From assembly GCF_016863515.1 (NCBI RefSeq), contig NZ_BOPA01000008.1, positions 36,252 through 100,251 of the forward strand: a DNA stretch of 64,000 nucleotides, read 5' to 3'. Of this stretch, positions 55,744 to 63,633 are shown piece by piece. Made by a program: the position numbers and the translations under genes. The stretch is from Micromonospora gifhornensis. GTDB taxonomy: Bacteria; Actinomycetota; Actinomycetes; Mycobacteriales; Micromonosporaceae. The notes below the pieces were generated by a model. The model worked only from the letters and a program-made list of their open reading frames with translations, was not told where the DNA came from and ran no database searches. How positions within the stretch are numbered: position 1 is the first letter of the stretch; every line of letters begins with the position of its first letter.

Positions 55744-56865
55744 GTGAGCGGACGCGCGGCGCGGCTGCGAGCCCGGGCGGCCGGTGCCGCGCGGGAACGG
55801 TGGCAGCGGCTGCGTGCCCTGGCGGTCGTCGTGGTGCAGACCTCGGTGGCTGCCGCCGTGTCCTGGGCGGTGGCCAGCCGCGCCATCGGGAACCCCGAGC
55901 CGGTCTTCGCCCCGATCTCCGCGGTGATCACGCTGGGAATCTCGACCGGGCAGCGCTACCGGCGCGCCGTCGAGCTGGTGTTCGGTGTGGCGTTGGGTAT
56001 CGCCGTGGGCGATGGACTCATCTGGTTTATCGGCACCGGCGGTTGGCAGATCGGTGTGGCGGTGGCGCTGGCGATGGGAGCGGCCGTGGTCGCCGGCGGC
56101 ACGGCGGCCGTGGTCGGGCAGTCGGCGGCCTCGGCGGTGCTGATCGCCACCCTCACCCCGCCCACCGAGGGCATCTACTTCTCCCGGGTCGTCGACGCGC
56201 TGATCGGTGGTGTGGTCGCGTTGGTGGTGATGGCGGTGCTGCTGCCGGTCAACCCGCTGACCGTGGTGTCCCGGGTTGCCAAGCCCGCGCTCGGTGTGTT
56301 GATCGATGGTCTGTGCGGCGCCGCTCGCGGCCTGCGGGAGCAGGACGACGGCCCGGCCCACGACGCTCTTGTCCTGCTCAGTGAAGGTGAGGACAAGCTT
56401 GGTGCGTTCCATGAGATCCTGCCCGAGGGGCAGGAGGCGGCGACGATGGCTCCGCTGCGCTGGCACGCGCGCAACGCCCTGCGGCAGTACCTCGACGCCG
56501 CCGAGTACATCGAACGCTCCATCCGTAACGCCCGGGTGCTCGCCCGACGCACGGTGACGCTGTTGCGCGACGGGGAACCCAGCCCGCCGCAACTGGCAGA
56601 GTCGGTGGCGGCCCTCGCGGAGGCGGCCAAGGTCATCCGCCGTGACCTTCGTCGTGGACGGGCACCCCAAGAGGCGGTCGACCTGCTGTGCGGGGCTGTA
56701 CGCGAGGCGAGTGCCGCCTACCGGCAGGGCGTGGGCTTCTCCGGCAGCGTCGTGGTCGCCCAGGTCCGGGCCATCGCCACGGACCTGCTCGGCACCACCG
56801 GTCTGACCCACGACGAGGCCGACCGTGAGGTACGCCGGGCTGGCGGCCTCCTGCACGACGGTTGA
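55744..56865 (+). CDS. FUSC-family (aromatic acid exporter-like) membrane protein
   Basis: A 373-residue protein with about six N-terminal transmembrane helices (VVVVQTSVAAAVSWAVASRA, NPEPVFAPISAVITLGISTGQR in part as the FUSC signature, AVELVFGVALGIAVGDGLIW, VVDALIGGVVALVVMAVLLP) and a C-terminal cytoplasmic helical domain (RWHARNALRQYLDAAEYIER). Relatives (AaeB, YccS, ArAE) export aromatic acids or related compounds. GTG 55744 follows GGAGGA; a longer frame from 55678 lacks signals. Divergent from the ADPRH gene. Confidence 0.85.
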   Translation: MSGRAARLRARAAGAARERWQRLRALAVVVVQTSVAAAVSWAVASRAIGNPEPVFAPISAVITLGISTGQRYRRAVELVFGVALGIAVGDGLIWFIGTGGWQIGVAVALAMGAAVVAGGTAAVVGQSAASAVLIATLTPPTEGIYFSRVVDALIGGVVALVVMAVLLPVNPLTVVSRVAKPALGVLIDGLCGAARGLREQDDGPAHDALVLLSEGEDKLGAFHEILPEGQEAATMAPLRWHARNALRQYLDAAEYIERSIRNARVLARRTVTLLRDGEPSPPQLAESVAALAEAAKVIRRDLRRGRAPQEAVDLLCGAVREASAAYRQGVGFSGSVVVAQVRAIATDLLGTTGLTHDEADREVRRAGGLLHDG

Positions 56866-56882
56866 CTCCGCAGCCCGTGCCA

Positions 56883-56903
56883 ACCCTTCCGTGAGGATAG
56901 AGT
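56883..56903 (+). promoter_or_regulatory. Shared motif, copy F (MerR gene)
   Basis: ACCCTTCCGTGAGGATAGAG followed by T; the right half GTGAGGATAGAGT is almost the consensus. TAGAGT (56898-56903) would be the -10 of a transcript with a leader of about 145 nt for the MerR gene, as expected for an autoregulated MerR regulator. Confidence 0.6.
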
Positions 56904-57052
56904 TGTGGTTTGAGACTGGCGGTCCGCGTCAGGCCAGGGCGGTGTGGCCGGCAGGCTGCTGTCGCTCACGGTGGTGCCAGCTAGCCTGAACGGCAGTCGA
57001 CCGGTGGACGCCCACCGGGTTGCGAGCGCGATCGGGAGGCGGGACGGAAGCG

Positions 57053-57487
57053 ATGGGTGACGGCGCACTGATGCAGATCGGCGAGGTGGCCGAGCGGACC
57101 GGACTGAGCCTGCGCACGATCCGCTACTACGAGGAGGTTGGCCTGATCGTGCCCTCCGCCCGCAGCCAGGGCGGCTTCCGCCTCTACACCGAAGCCGACG
57201 TGGACCGACTCCAGGTCGTCAAGCGGATGAAGCCGCTGGAGTTCACGCTGGAACAGATGCGCGACCTGCTGGCCATCGTCGATCGGCTCTCCGGAGGCGC
57301 CCGCCTGCCCAAGGCCGAACGCGAGCGACTGCTCGACACCCTCGCCGGCTACCGGGAAGCCGTCCACGAGCGCTGCGCGGCACTGCGGGCGCAGCTTGCC
57401 ACGGCCGAGGAGTTCGCCGCCACCTTGACCGGCCACATGGACACGCTGCAATCGCCCACCGTCTCCCGCGCCACCACCAGCACCTGA
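57053..57487 (+). CDS. MerR family transcriptional regulator
   Basis: A 144-residue regulator. The N-terminal winged HTH is MQIGEVAERTGLSLRTIRYY, EEVGLIVPSARSQGGFRLYT, EADVDRLQVVKRMKPLEFTLEQMRDLL in part; a coiled-coil dimerisation helix follows (KAERERLLDTLAGYREAVHERCAALRAQL in part). No Cys ligand cluster is present, so heavy-metal or [2Fe-2S] sensing is unlikely and the signal is unknown. Start ATG 57053 or 57071. MerR proteins act on promoters whose palindrome sits against the -10; the local 21-bp motif has that position, making this gene the leading candidate regulator. Confidence 0.88.
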   Translation: MGDGALMQIGEVAERTGLSLRTIRYYEEVGLIVPSARSQGGFRLYTEADVDRLQVVKRMKPLEFTLEQMRDLLAIVDRLSGGARLPKAERERLLDTLAGYREAVHERCAALRAQLATAEEFAATLTGHMDTLQSPTVSRATTST

Positions 57488-57511
57488 CCTTTCACCCACC
57501 CTGAGCAGGCA

Positions 57512-57532
57512 ACCCTAACGTGAGCGTATTGT
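57512..57532 (+). promoter_or_regulatory. Shared motif, copy G (RF3 chimera)
   Basis: ACCCTAACGTGAGCGTATTG then T. The left half and ACGTGAG centre match exactly; TATTGT (57527-57532) serves as a -10 about 33 bp before the start codon at 57566, with AAGGAGG between them. Confidence 0.65.
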
Positions 57533-57565
57533 TCAGACTGGGATCGAGCGGAAGGAGGTGGGTGA

Positions 57566-59122
57566 GTGCCGTCGGCGGCAACCATCACCGGCGTCGCCGC
57601 CGAGGCGGCCCGACGGCGAACGTTCGCGGTGATCTCGCACCCCGACGCCGGCAAGTCCACGATTACCGAGGCGTTGGCGCTGCGCGCCCAGGTGATCGGG
57701 GAGGCCGGCCGTAAGGGCGTGGTCTCCGACTGGATGGCGATGGAGCAGCAGCGCGGCATCTCGATCACCTCAGCCGTCCTGCAGTTCGCCTACCGCGACC
57801 TGGTCGTCAACCTGCTCGACACCCCCGGCCACGCCGACTTCTCCGAGGACACCTACCGGGTCCTCACCGCCGTGGACTGCGCCGTGATGCTCCTCGACGC
57901 CGCCAAGGGCCTCGAACCGCAGACCCTGAAACTGTTCGAGGTCTGCCGCGCCCGCCGGATCCCCGTGATCACCTTCATCAACAAATGGGACCGCCCCGGC
58001 CGTGAACCCCTCGCCCTGCTCGACGAGATCGAGCAACGGATCAAGCTGCGGCCGACGCCGGTCACCTGGCCGGTCGGTATCGCCGGACACTTCCACGGCG
58101 TCGTCGACCGCCGCACCGGTCAGATGACCGCCTTCCGCCGTACCCCCGGCGGCGCCACCGCGGCCATCGAGGAACAGCTCAGCCCGCAGCAGGCGGCACG
58201 CCAGTACGGGCCGGACTGGCACCGCGCGATCGAGGAACTCGATCTGCTCTCCCTCACCGGTGCCGACCACGACCAGGCCGCCTTCGCCGCCGCCACCAGC
58301 ACGCCGGTCCTGTTCGGCGCCGCAGTCGCCAACTTCGGCGTACGGCACCTGCTCGACCCGGCGGAACCACTGATTGACGAGGTAACTGACATGGCCGAGA
58401 CCCCGCTGGCCGACGTTTTCGTAGAGATGGCCGACACTCTCATCGACGACTTTGACGTGATCGAGTTCCTGCACGTGCTGACCGAGAGATGTGTCGAGCT
58501 GCTGGGTGTGTCGGCGGCCGGGCTGCTCCTGACCGATCAGCGCGACACGCTGCAGGTGGTAGCCGCCTCCTCCGAACGCACCCGACTGCTGGAGCTGTTC
58601 CAGCTCCAGACCGACCAGGGGCCCTGCCTCGACTGCTTCAACTCCGGCCAACCGGTGTCGGTCGCTGACCTGACCCTGACCACTGGCCGATGGCCGAGGT
58701 TCACCGCCGCCGCGGCCGAGGTCGGCTTCGCCGCGGTGCACGCCCTGCCCATGCGCCTGCGCTCCGAGGTCATCGGCGCGCTGAACCTCTTCCACGTCCA
58801 GCCAGGGGCCATCGACGGGGACAAGCTCCGCATCGGTCAGGCGCTCGCCGACGTGGCCACCATCGGACTGCTGCAACACCGCGCCATCCATCAGCGCGAC
58901 GTCCTCACCGAACAGCTGCAGGCAGCCCTGAACAGCCGTGTCCTGATCGAACAGGCCAAGGGGGTCCTGGCCGAACGCCTCCAGGTGGACGTGGGCCAAG
59001 CCTTCGCGATACTGCGCGACGGCGCCCGCAGCCGCAACCGGCGACTGTCCGACCTGTCCCAGGCGATCGTCGACGGCTCCGAGCAGCTTGCGCCGGTACC
59101 GGTCACCAACCGGCCCGGCTGA
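57566..59122 (+). CDS. RF3 GTPase domain fused to GAF-ANTAR regulator
   Basis: A 518-residue chimera. Residues about 15-270 are the GTPase domain of peptide chain release factor 3: P loop SHPDAGKSTITEAL, SDWMAMEQQRGISITSAVLQ (switch I), DTPGHADFSEDTYR (switch II), INKWDRPG (G4) and TPVLFGAAVANFGVRHLLD (domain end). Domains II-III of RF3 are absent. From Met276 (ATG 58391, preceded by GAGG at about 8 nt) comes a complete GAF-ANTAR protein: MAETPLADVFVEMADTLIDD, GAF with QTDQGPCLDCFNSGQPVSV, then ANTAR with SRVLIEQAKGVLAERLQVDV. ANTAR domains bind RNA hairpins as antiterminators. Joined in frame by about 12 residues; a deletion fusion or a true new architecture. The internal ATG could also yield a separate 243-residue GAF-ANTAR protein. 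Confidence 0.85.
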   Translation: MPSAATITGVAAEAARRRTFAVISHPDAGKSTITEALALRAQVIGEAGRKGVVSDWMAMEQQRGISITSAVLQFAYRDLVVNLLDTPGHADFSEDTYRVLTAVDCAVMLLDAAKGLEPQTLKLFEVCRARRIPVITFINKWDRPGREPLALLDEIEQRIKLRPTPVTWPVGIAGHFHGVVDRRTGQMTAFRRTPGGATAAIEEQLSPQQAARQYGPDWHRAIEELDLLSLTGADHDQAAFAAATSTPVLFGAAVANFGVRHLLDPAEPLIDEVTDMAETPLADVFVEMADTLIDDFDVIEFLHVLTERCVELLGVSAAGLLLTDQRDTLQVVAASSERTRLLELFQLQTDQGPCLDCFNSGQPVSVADLTLTTGRWPRFTAAAAEVGFAAVHALPMRLRSEVIGALNLFHVQPGAIDGDKLRIGQALADVATIGLLQHRAIHQRDVLTEQLQAALNSRVLIEQAKGVLAERLQVDVGQAFAILRDGARSRNRRLSDLSQAIVDGSEQLAPVPVTNRPG

Positions 59123-59124
59123 CG

Positions 59125-59147
59125 ACCGGCTCCACCGCCGAGCCGGT
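59125..59147 (+). terminator. Terminator after the RF3-GAF-ANTAR gene
   Basis: 8-bp stem ACCGGCTC (59125-59132) / GAGCCGGT (59140-59147), 7-nt loop, 3 bp after the stop codon. Confidence 0.5.
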
Positions 59148-59263
59148 TCCCGAAGCCTTCAGGGGTGTCGGTCGGGCAGATGAAGGCGTACGGTGGCGGT
59201 GTCGCCCGGGTCCCCGGTGGCCGCCAGTCTCGCCGCCACCAGCCCGTTAGGGGCGTAGAAAAA

Positions 59264-60064
59264 ATGGTCTCCACCATCGTGACACCCACAGCCGCTTTGT
59301 CCCCTCCGACGCTGAGCCCGGCCACAGGGGCCAGCGAACAACTGTTGCGTCGACGCGCAGCCCTGAACGTCGACGATCCCGACCGTGCCCGGCTGCGGAC
59401 CCGGATCATCGAGGCGAACCTGCCGATGACGCGTCGACTGGCCCACCGCTACACCGGCCGGGGAGAGTCCTACGAGGACCTGGCTCAGGTCGGCGCGCTC
59501 GGCCTGATCAAGGCCGTCGACGGATACGACAGCGATCGGGGCGTGCCGTTCGCCAGCTACGCCATCCCGACCATCCTCGGCAGCATCCGACGACACTTCC
59601 GCGATTCGGCCTGGGCGATCCGGGTGCCGCGAGCGGCGCAGGAACTGGGCGCCCGGGTGCCCGAGGCCCGGCGCAAGCTCGGGCAGCAGCACGGTCGCGA
59701 ACCGACTGACGTGGAACTCGCCGACCACCTGGACGTGACCGCTGCCCAGCTCATGGCCGCCGTCGCCGCCTCCGATGTCTACCGGCCGCAGTCACTCAAC
59801 GAGCCACGGCCCGGGGGCAACGGCATCGAGCGGCACGCGCACATCGGCACCGCCGATCCGGGATACGCAGCGGTGGACGACCACCTCACCCTCCGACTGC
59901 TCCTCGCGGCGCTTCCGCTACGCGAACGTCGGATCCTGACCATGCGGTTCTACGGTGATCTGACCCAGGCGCAGATCGCCACCCGGGTCGGGATGTCCCA
60001 GATGCACGTCTCCCGGCTGATGAAGCGCTCTCTGGCCCAACTGAGAGCCGGGATGCTCCGCTGA
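59264..60064 (+). CDS. SigB/SigF-type RNA polymerase sigma factor
   Basis: A 266-residue group 3 sigma factor. Region 2 has IIEANLPMTRRLAHRYTGRG, YEDLAQVGALGLIKAVDGYD and PFASYAIPTILGSIRRHFRD; region 3 has VPRAAQELGARVPEARRKLG; region 4 has LPLRERRILTMRFYGDLTQAQIATRVGMSQMHVSRL in part. It is in the SigB/F/G stress-sporulation class usually held by an anti-sigma kinase, but no anti-sigma gene is adjacent. ATG 59264 follows GGGGCGTAGAAAAA; a longer frame from 59165 lacks support. Confidence 0.9.
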   Translation: MVSTIVTPTAALSPPTLSPATGASEQLLRRRAALNVDDPDRARLRTRIIEANLPMTRRLAHRYTGRGESYEDLAQVGALGLIKAVDGYDSDRGVPFASYAIPTILGSIRRHFRDSAWAIRVPRAAQELGARVPEARRKLGQQHGREPTDVELADHLDVTAAQLMAAVAASDVYRPQSLNEPRPGGNGIERHAHIGTADPGYAAVDDHLTLRLLLAALPLRERRILTMRFYGDLTQAQIATRVGMSQMHVSRLMKRSLAQLRAGMLR

Positions 60065-60143
60065 CCGGTAGTCGACCGGGACCAGCGTTTTCGCAGTGGC
60101 CGGTAGCACGACCCTTCCGGACGGCCTTACCAGGGAGCATCCG

Positions 60144-60317
60144 ATGAACATCGCCAGACAGAAGATCGTCAGCATTCTTCGCCAACGCGGCCAGCAGGTC
60201 AGGGCCGACTGGGTCGAGTGCGAGCTACCGGAGCGGGTGGACCCCGAAGAGCACGCTGGGCTGCTCGCCATCCTGCATCTGGATCCGGCCGATCTCGCGG
60301 ACGAACCGTCCCCGTGA
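60144..60317 (+). CDS. Small DUF-type protein (57 aa), copy 1
   Basis: Begins MNIARQKIVSILRQRGQQVR and continues ADWVECELPERVDPEEHAG to a LDPADLAD tail. It has a paralogue at 63460-63633 with the same length, and with nearly identical upstream bases (CCAGGGAGCAT...ATGAACATCGCCAG). Soluble, acidic C-terminal half, helical N-terminus. Function unknown. Ribosome site AGGGAG. Its GTGA end overlaps a truncated glycosyltransferase start, as in copy 2. Confidence 0.75.
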   Translation: MNIARQKIVSILRQRGQQVRADWVECELPERVDPEEHAGLLAILHLDPADLADEPSP

Positions 60318-60421
60318 GGCGCGCTCTGCTCGGACCTTCGCGAGGCCCACACCTCCCACCCGCGGCGCCCCCGTGCTCCGGCGCTATTGAGCCAATCCGC
60401 TGCGACGGGTTGGTCGAATGA
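60314..60421 (+). pseudogene. Glycosyltransferase N-terminal remnant
   Basis: GTG 60314 overlaps the small-gene stop and begins VRRALLGPSRGPHLPP, matching the start of the glycosyltransferase at 63630 (VRVALLGPVAWRTPP) for about 8 residues before diverging and stopping at 60421. It is the decayed partner expected from duplication of the small gene together with its downstream neighbour. Confidence 0.5.
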
Positions 60422-60616
60422 CGAAAATTCAAGATGAAGTGGCATCGGAGCGGGCCGCCTCGGGGCCGACCAGGGAGGAAGCGTGCGGCCTGATGCGGCG
60501 TGCCCGGCGGAGCGCGGGTCTGCGGCGGACGCCTCAACAGCTCATGGCCCGCCCGACCGGATGGTTGAGCCGCCGGTGAGACAGGCAGACGGAGAAGGAC
60601 CAGCGGGAGCCGCCAT

Positions 60617-61654
60617 ATGAGCGATACCAGCCTCGGCACCGACGGGCAGCGAGGCAGCGACTACGCGAACCTGTCCCGGCTGGTCCGAGCGGCGGGTCTA
60701 CTCGGGCGACGGCGAGGCTACTACGCAGTGCGGATCGGCCTCGTCCTCACGTCCTTCGCCGGAGTGTGCGCCCTGTTCATCCGACTGGGTGAATCGTGGT
60801 GGCAACTCGGCGCCGCGGTGGCTCTGGCGGTGGTCTTCGCGCAGGCCGGGTTCATCGGCCACGACGCGGGGCACCGGCAGATCGCCAGCTCCCGCCGGGG
60901 GAACGACCTGATCGGCATCGTGCACGGCAACCTCCTGACCGGGCTCAGCTACGGCTGGTGGGTGGACAAGCACAACCGGCACCACGCGCACCCCAACACC
61001 GAAGGCAAGGACCCCGACATCACCGTGGCGCCCCTGGCCTTCACCGCCGACCAGGCACGTCGTCAACGTGGACTCCGTGCGCTGCTCGTGCGCTACCAGG
61101 CGTATCTGTTCTTCCCGTTGCTCCTGCTGGAAGGCCTGCACCTGCACGTCAACAGCGTGAAGGCGGTCCTCGGCCCACGCCGCATCGCCCGCCGACCCGC
61201 CGAAGCCGGACTGCTGGCCCTGCATCTGGGCGGTTACCTCACCGCCGTGTTCCTGGTCCTGAACCCGGCGCAGGCGGTCGCGTTCATCCTCGTCAACCAG
61301 GGCGTGCTCGGCCTCTACCTTGGCTGCTCTTTCGCCCCGAACCACAAGGGCATGCCCATCCTCGACGCCGACGACAGGCTCGACTACCTCCGGCGGCAGG
61401 TTCTCACCTCCCGCAACGTCCGTGGCGGGAGGTTCCTCGACATCATGCTCGGCGGCCTGAACTACCAGATCGAACACCACCTGTTCCCGAGCATGCCGTG
61501 TCCCAACCTGCGCCGCGCCCGACCACTGATCAGGCAGTTCTGCGCCGAGCACGACATCGACTACCGCGAAACCACGCTGGTTCGCTCCTGGGCCGAGGTA
61601 CTGCGCCACCTGAACGACATCGGATCCCCCGCACCTCCAGTCGCCATGCGTTGA
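60617..61654 (+). CDS. Membrane fatty acid desaturase
   Basis: A 345-residue di-iron acyl desaturase. Three histidine boxes: HDAGH (in FIGHDAGHRQ), HNRHHAHPN (in DKHNRHHAHPNTEGKDPDI) and QIEHHLFPSMP; hydrophobic helices lie between (FAGVCALFIRLG, LGAAVALAVVFAQAGFIG, GLLALHLGGYLTAVFLVL). The QIEHHLFP third box fits acyl-lipid/front-end type desaturases. It probably adjusts membrane fluidity. ATG 60617 follows AAGGACCAGCGGGAGCC. Confidence 0.9.
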   Translation: MSDTSLGTDGQRGSDYANLSRLVRAAGLLGRRRGYYAVRIGLVLTSFAGVCALFIRLGESWWQLGAAVALAVVFAQAGFIGHDAGHRQIASSRRGNDLIGIVHGNLLTGLSYGWWVDKHNRHHAHPNTEGKDPDITVAPLAFTADQARRQRGLRALLVRYQAYLFFPLLLLEGLHLHVNSVKAVLGPRRIARRPAEAGLLALHLGGYLTAVFLVLNPAQAVAFILVNQGVLGLYLGCSFAPNHKGMPILDADDRLDYLRRQVLTSRNVRGGRFLDIMLGGLNYQIEHHLFPSMPCPNLRRARPLIRQFCAEHDIDYRETTLVRSWAEVLRHLNDIGSPAPPVAMR

Positions 61655-61835
61655 GCTGCCGTGCCACCCGGCAGGAGCTGAGGCGCCCTCCTGGGCCGTG
61701 CTTGTCCGATCGGTAGATCCGACATCTCGGGCGTGCCGATCAGCCACTCGGAGAGTAGACTGAGGATGTCGTCCTGGACCCCGGCGGCCCCCGGTTCGCG
61801 TACTTCGCGCACCACCGTCGAGAAGAGGGTCCACG

Positions 61836-62237
61836 ATGACCAGGTTCACCGACTCCGCCCGCTCCACCAAAGTGCAGTCGGGCCCCGAGATCAATGACCG
61901 GCCCCGTCCTGTGCCGCGTGTCCGCGTCGGGGGTTCGCTGATCGCGTTCGCAGCGTCCGCCGTGGTGCTGCTCCTGCTACTGATCTTCATCCTGCAGAAC
62001 GGTCAGCGTACGGACGTGCACTTCTTCGGCGCGCAGGGGCAACTGTCGATGGGAGTCGCGCTACTGCTCGCCGCAGTGTTCGGCGTGCTGCTGGTGACCG
62101 TTCAAGCCACCGTGCGGCGCATCGTCCAGCTGCGGCTGTTGACCCCCAGACGCCGCACCACCCCCTCCACCACCATCACCCGTCCAGGCCCCCCTGACAC
62201 GGAGCCGGGCGCCGACGTACCCGAGGAACGGAACTGA
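61836..62237 (+). CDS. LapA-domain membrane protein
   Basis: A 133-residue protein with a cytoplasmic N-terminus ending PRVRVGG and two transmembrane helices: SLIAFAASAVVLLLLLIFILQN (given in part), and LSMGVALLLAAVFGVLLVTVQA with the typical QNGQRTDVHFFGAQGQLSMG linker. This is the LapA (DUF1049) pattern. In E. coli LapA is linked to LPS assembly; in actinobacteria the role is unknown. ATG follows AGAGGGTCCACG; TAGACT at 61757-61762 is a possible -10. Overlaps the DUF5994 start by 1 bp. Confidence 0.82.
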   Translation: MTRFTDSARSTKVQSGPEINDRPRPVPRVRVGGSLIAFAASAVVLLLLLIFILQNGQRTDVHFFGAQGQLSMGVALLLAAVFGVLLVTVQATVRRIVQLRLLTPRRRTTPSTTITRPGPPDTEPGADVPEERN

Positions 62238-62794
62238 TGGTCCGCTCTGCCGAGGACCGTATGACGTGGGTCTGCACCCGTGAGCCGCCTACGGCACGCC
62301 TGCGGCTGGCTGACCCGCCGTCCAGCCGCGCGATGCTCGACGGCGGTTGGTGGCCCACCTCGCGTGACCCGGTCGTCGAACTATGCAGCCTGGTCACGGC
62401 ACTGACCGCCCAGCGTGGTTGCGTGATCGAACGGATCATGTTGCAGCCGGCGGCCTGGGACAGGCATCCCCGCCGGATCGGCGTCGGCGGCGGCGTGGTG
62501 CGGGTGGGCTGGTTCACCACTCTCGAGGCCGGGTTGGTGATCATCACGGGCCGGCGGGATCTGCGGATCGACCTGGCCGTGATAGCGCCCGAGACCACGT
62601 ACGCCGCGGCTACGGCGACCATGCTCGCCGCCTCCCGCTCCGCCAACACCACCCGCGCCACCGACATCCTGTCCATACCGCCCAGCCCTCGCTCACGACC
62701 GTTGGCGCGGCACGGTGACGATGTCGCCGCCTGGGAGACCGAAGGCGGCCACCTTCAATCCGATCGACACCCCACAGCGCCCGCCCGGACCTGA
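62237..62794 (+). CDS. DUF5994 family protein
   Basis: A 185-residue protein with the DUF5994 pattern: ARLRLADPPSSRAMLDGGWWPTSRDPVVELCSLV in part (LDGGWWP-SRD is the mark), RIMLQPAAWDRHPRRIGVGGGVVRVGWF in part, ITGRRDLRIDLAVIAPETTYAAA in part. Soluble, function unknown; usually found in multiple copies in actinomycetes. Its start overlaps the LapA gene stop, so they are co-translated. Confidence 0.8.
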   Translation: MVRSAEDRMTWVCTREPPTARLRLADPPSSRAMLDGGWWPTSRDPVVELCSLVTALTAQRGCVIERIMLQPAAWDRHPRRIGVGGGVVRVGWFTTLEAGLVIITGRRDLRIDLAVIAPETTYAAATATMLAASRSANTTRATDILSIPPSPRSRPLARHGDDVAAWETEGGHLQSDRHPTAPART

Positions 62795-62824
62795 ACGCTC
62801 CAACCGGCCCGGGTCGGCAGGCGC

Positions 62825-62859
62825 GGGGTCCGGGACCTCGGTTCGAGATCCCGGACCCC
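62825..62859. terminator. Terminator between DUF5994 and ppa
   Basis: Perfect 11-bp stem GGGGTCCGGGA (62825-62835) / TCCCGGACCCC (62849-62859) with a 13-nt loop, 30 bp after the DUF5994 stop. Confidence 0.7.
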
Positions 62860-62923
62860 GAAGCCATCACGACCAGACCGACAGCCGGCCACCGACTAAA
62901 GGTCCGAGGAGCGGAGCAACCGC

Positions 62924-63424
62924 ATGGAGTTCGACGTCACCATCGAGATTCCCAAGGGAACACGCAACAAATACGAAATGGATCGCCAGACCGGCCGGAT
63001 CCGACTTGACCGCACCCTGTTCACCGCTACCCAATACCCGGCCGACTACGGCTTCATCGAACACACCCTCGGCGAAGACACCGACCCCCTTGACGCGCTG
63101 GTACTGGTACAGGAATCGACTTTTCCCGGCTGCCTCATCCGATGCCGGGCCATCGGCATGTTCCGCATGCGGGACGAGAAGGGGCCCGACCCGAAGGTGC
63201 TGTGCGTGCCCACGGCTGACCCCCGCCTCGCGCACCTCGGCGACATCGCGGATCTGGAGCACTTCTACAAGCTCGAGATCCAACACTTCTTTGACGTGTA
63301 CAAGGACCTCGAACCCGGCAAGAGCGTCGACGTCGAACGCGGGATCTGGGCCGGCCGGACCGAAGCCGAGACGGAGATCAAACACTCACAGGAACGCGCC
63401 CGCCAGCCCACCTCCGCCAGATGA
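62924..63424 (+). CDS. ppa: Inorganic pyrophosphatase, family I
   Basis: A 166-residue soluble pyrophosphatase, which hydrolyses PPi to drive biosynthesis. Marks: [48 protein letters not shown] in part (the DTDPLD metal-site signature), and [12 protein letters not shown] with HLGDIADL. Met-start ATG 62924 follows AGGAGCGGAGCAACCGC. It lies in the accessory area, so it may be a second copy beside a housekeeping ppa elsewhere. Confidence 0.93.
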   Translation: MEFDVTIEIPKGTRNKYEMDRQTGRIRLDRTLFTATQYPADYGFIEHTLGEDTDPLDALVLVQESTFPGCLIRCRAIGMFRMRDEKGPDPKVLCVPTADPRLAHLGDIADLEHFYKLEIQHFFDVYKDLEPGKSVDVERGIWAGRTEAETEIKHSQERARQPTSAR

Positions 63425-63459
63425 CCATGACCACGCCAGGCCGAGCCAGGGAGCATTCG

Positions 63460-63633
63460 ATGAACATCGCCAGGGACCGGATCGCCAATGTCCTTCGAAA
63501 CCGCGGCCAGCAGGTCAGGGCTGACTGGGTCGAGCGGGAACTACCGGTGCGGGTGGACCTAGCCAAGCACGTGGGGCTGCTCGCCACTCTGCGGCTTGAT
63601 CCGGCCGACCTTGCCGACGCATCGTCCCCGTGA
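63460..63633 (+). CDS. Small DUF-type protein (57 aa), copy 2
   Basis: Begins MNIARDRIANVLRNRGQQVR and has ADWVERELPVRVDLAKHVG and the same LDPADLAD tail as the copy at 60144-60317 (about 60-65 percent identical by eye). Upstream bases GCCAGGGAGCATTCG match copy 1. It overlaps the glycosyltransferase GTG by GTGA, suggesting translational coupling. A frame extension to 63421 adds [13 protein letters not shown] without support. Confidence 0.75.
   Translation: MNIARDRIANVLRNRGQQVRADWVERELPVRVDLAKHVGLLATLRLDPADLADASSP

Noticed and set aside
59220..59264. Copy of the 21-bp shared motif before the sigma factor gene
   Set aside because: CCCGTTAGGGGCGTAG shares only GTTAG and TAG with the motif and lacks the palindrome.
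61741..61770. Shared motif before the LapA gene
   Set aside because: GGAGAGTAGACTGAGG resembles it loosely but has no ACGTGAG centre; TAGACT is more simply an ordinary -10.
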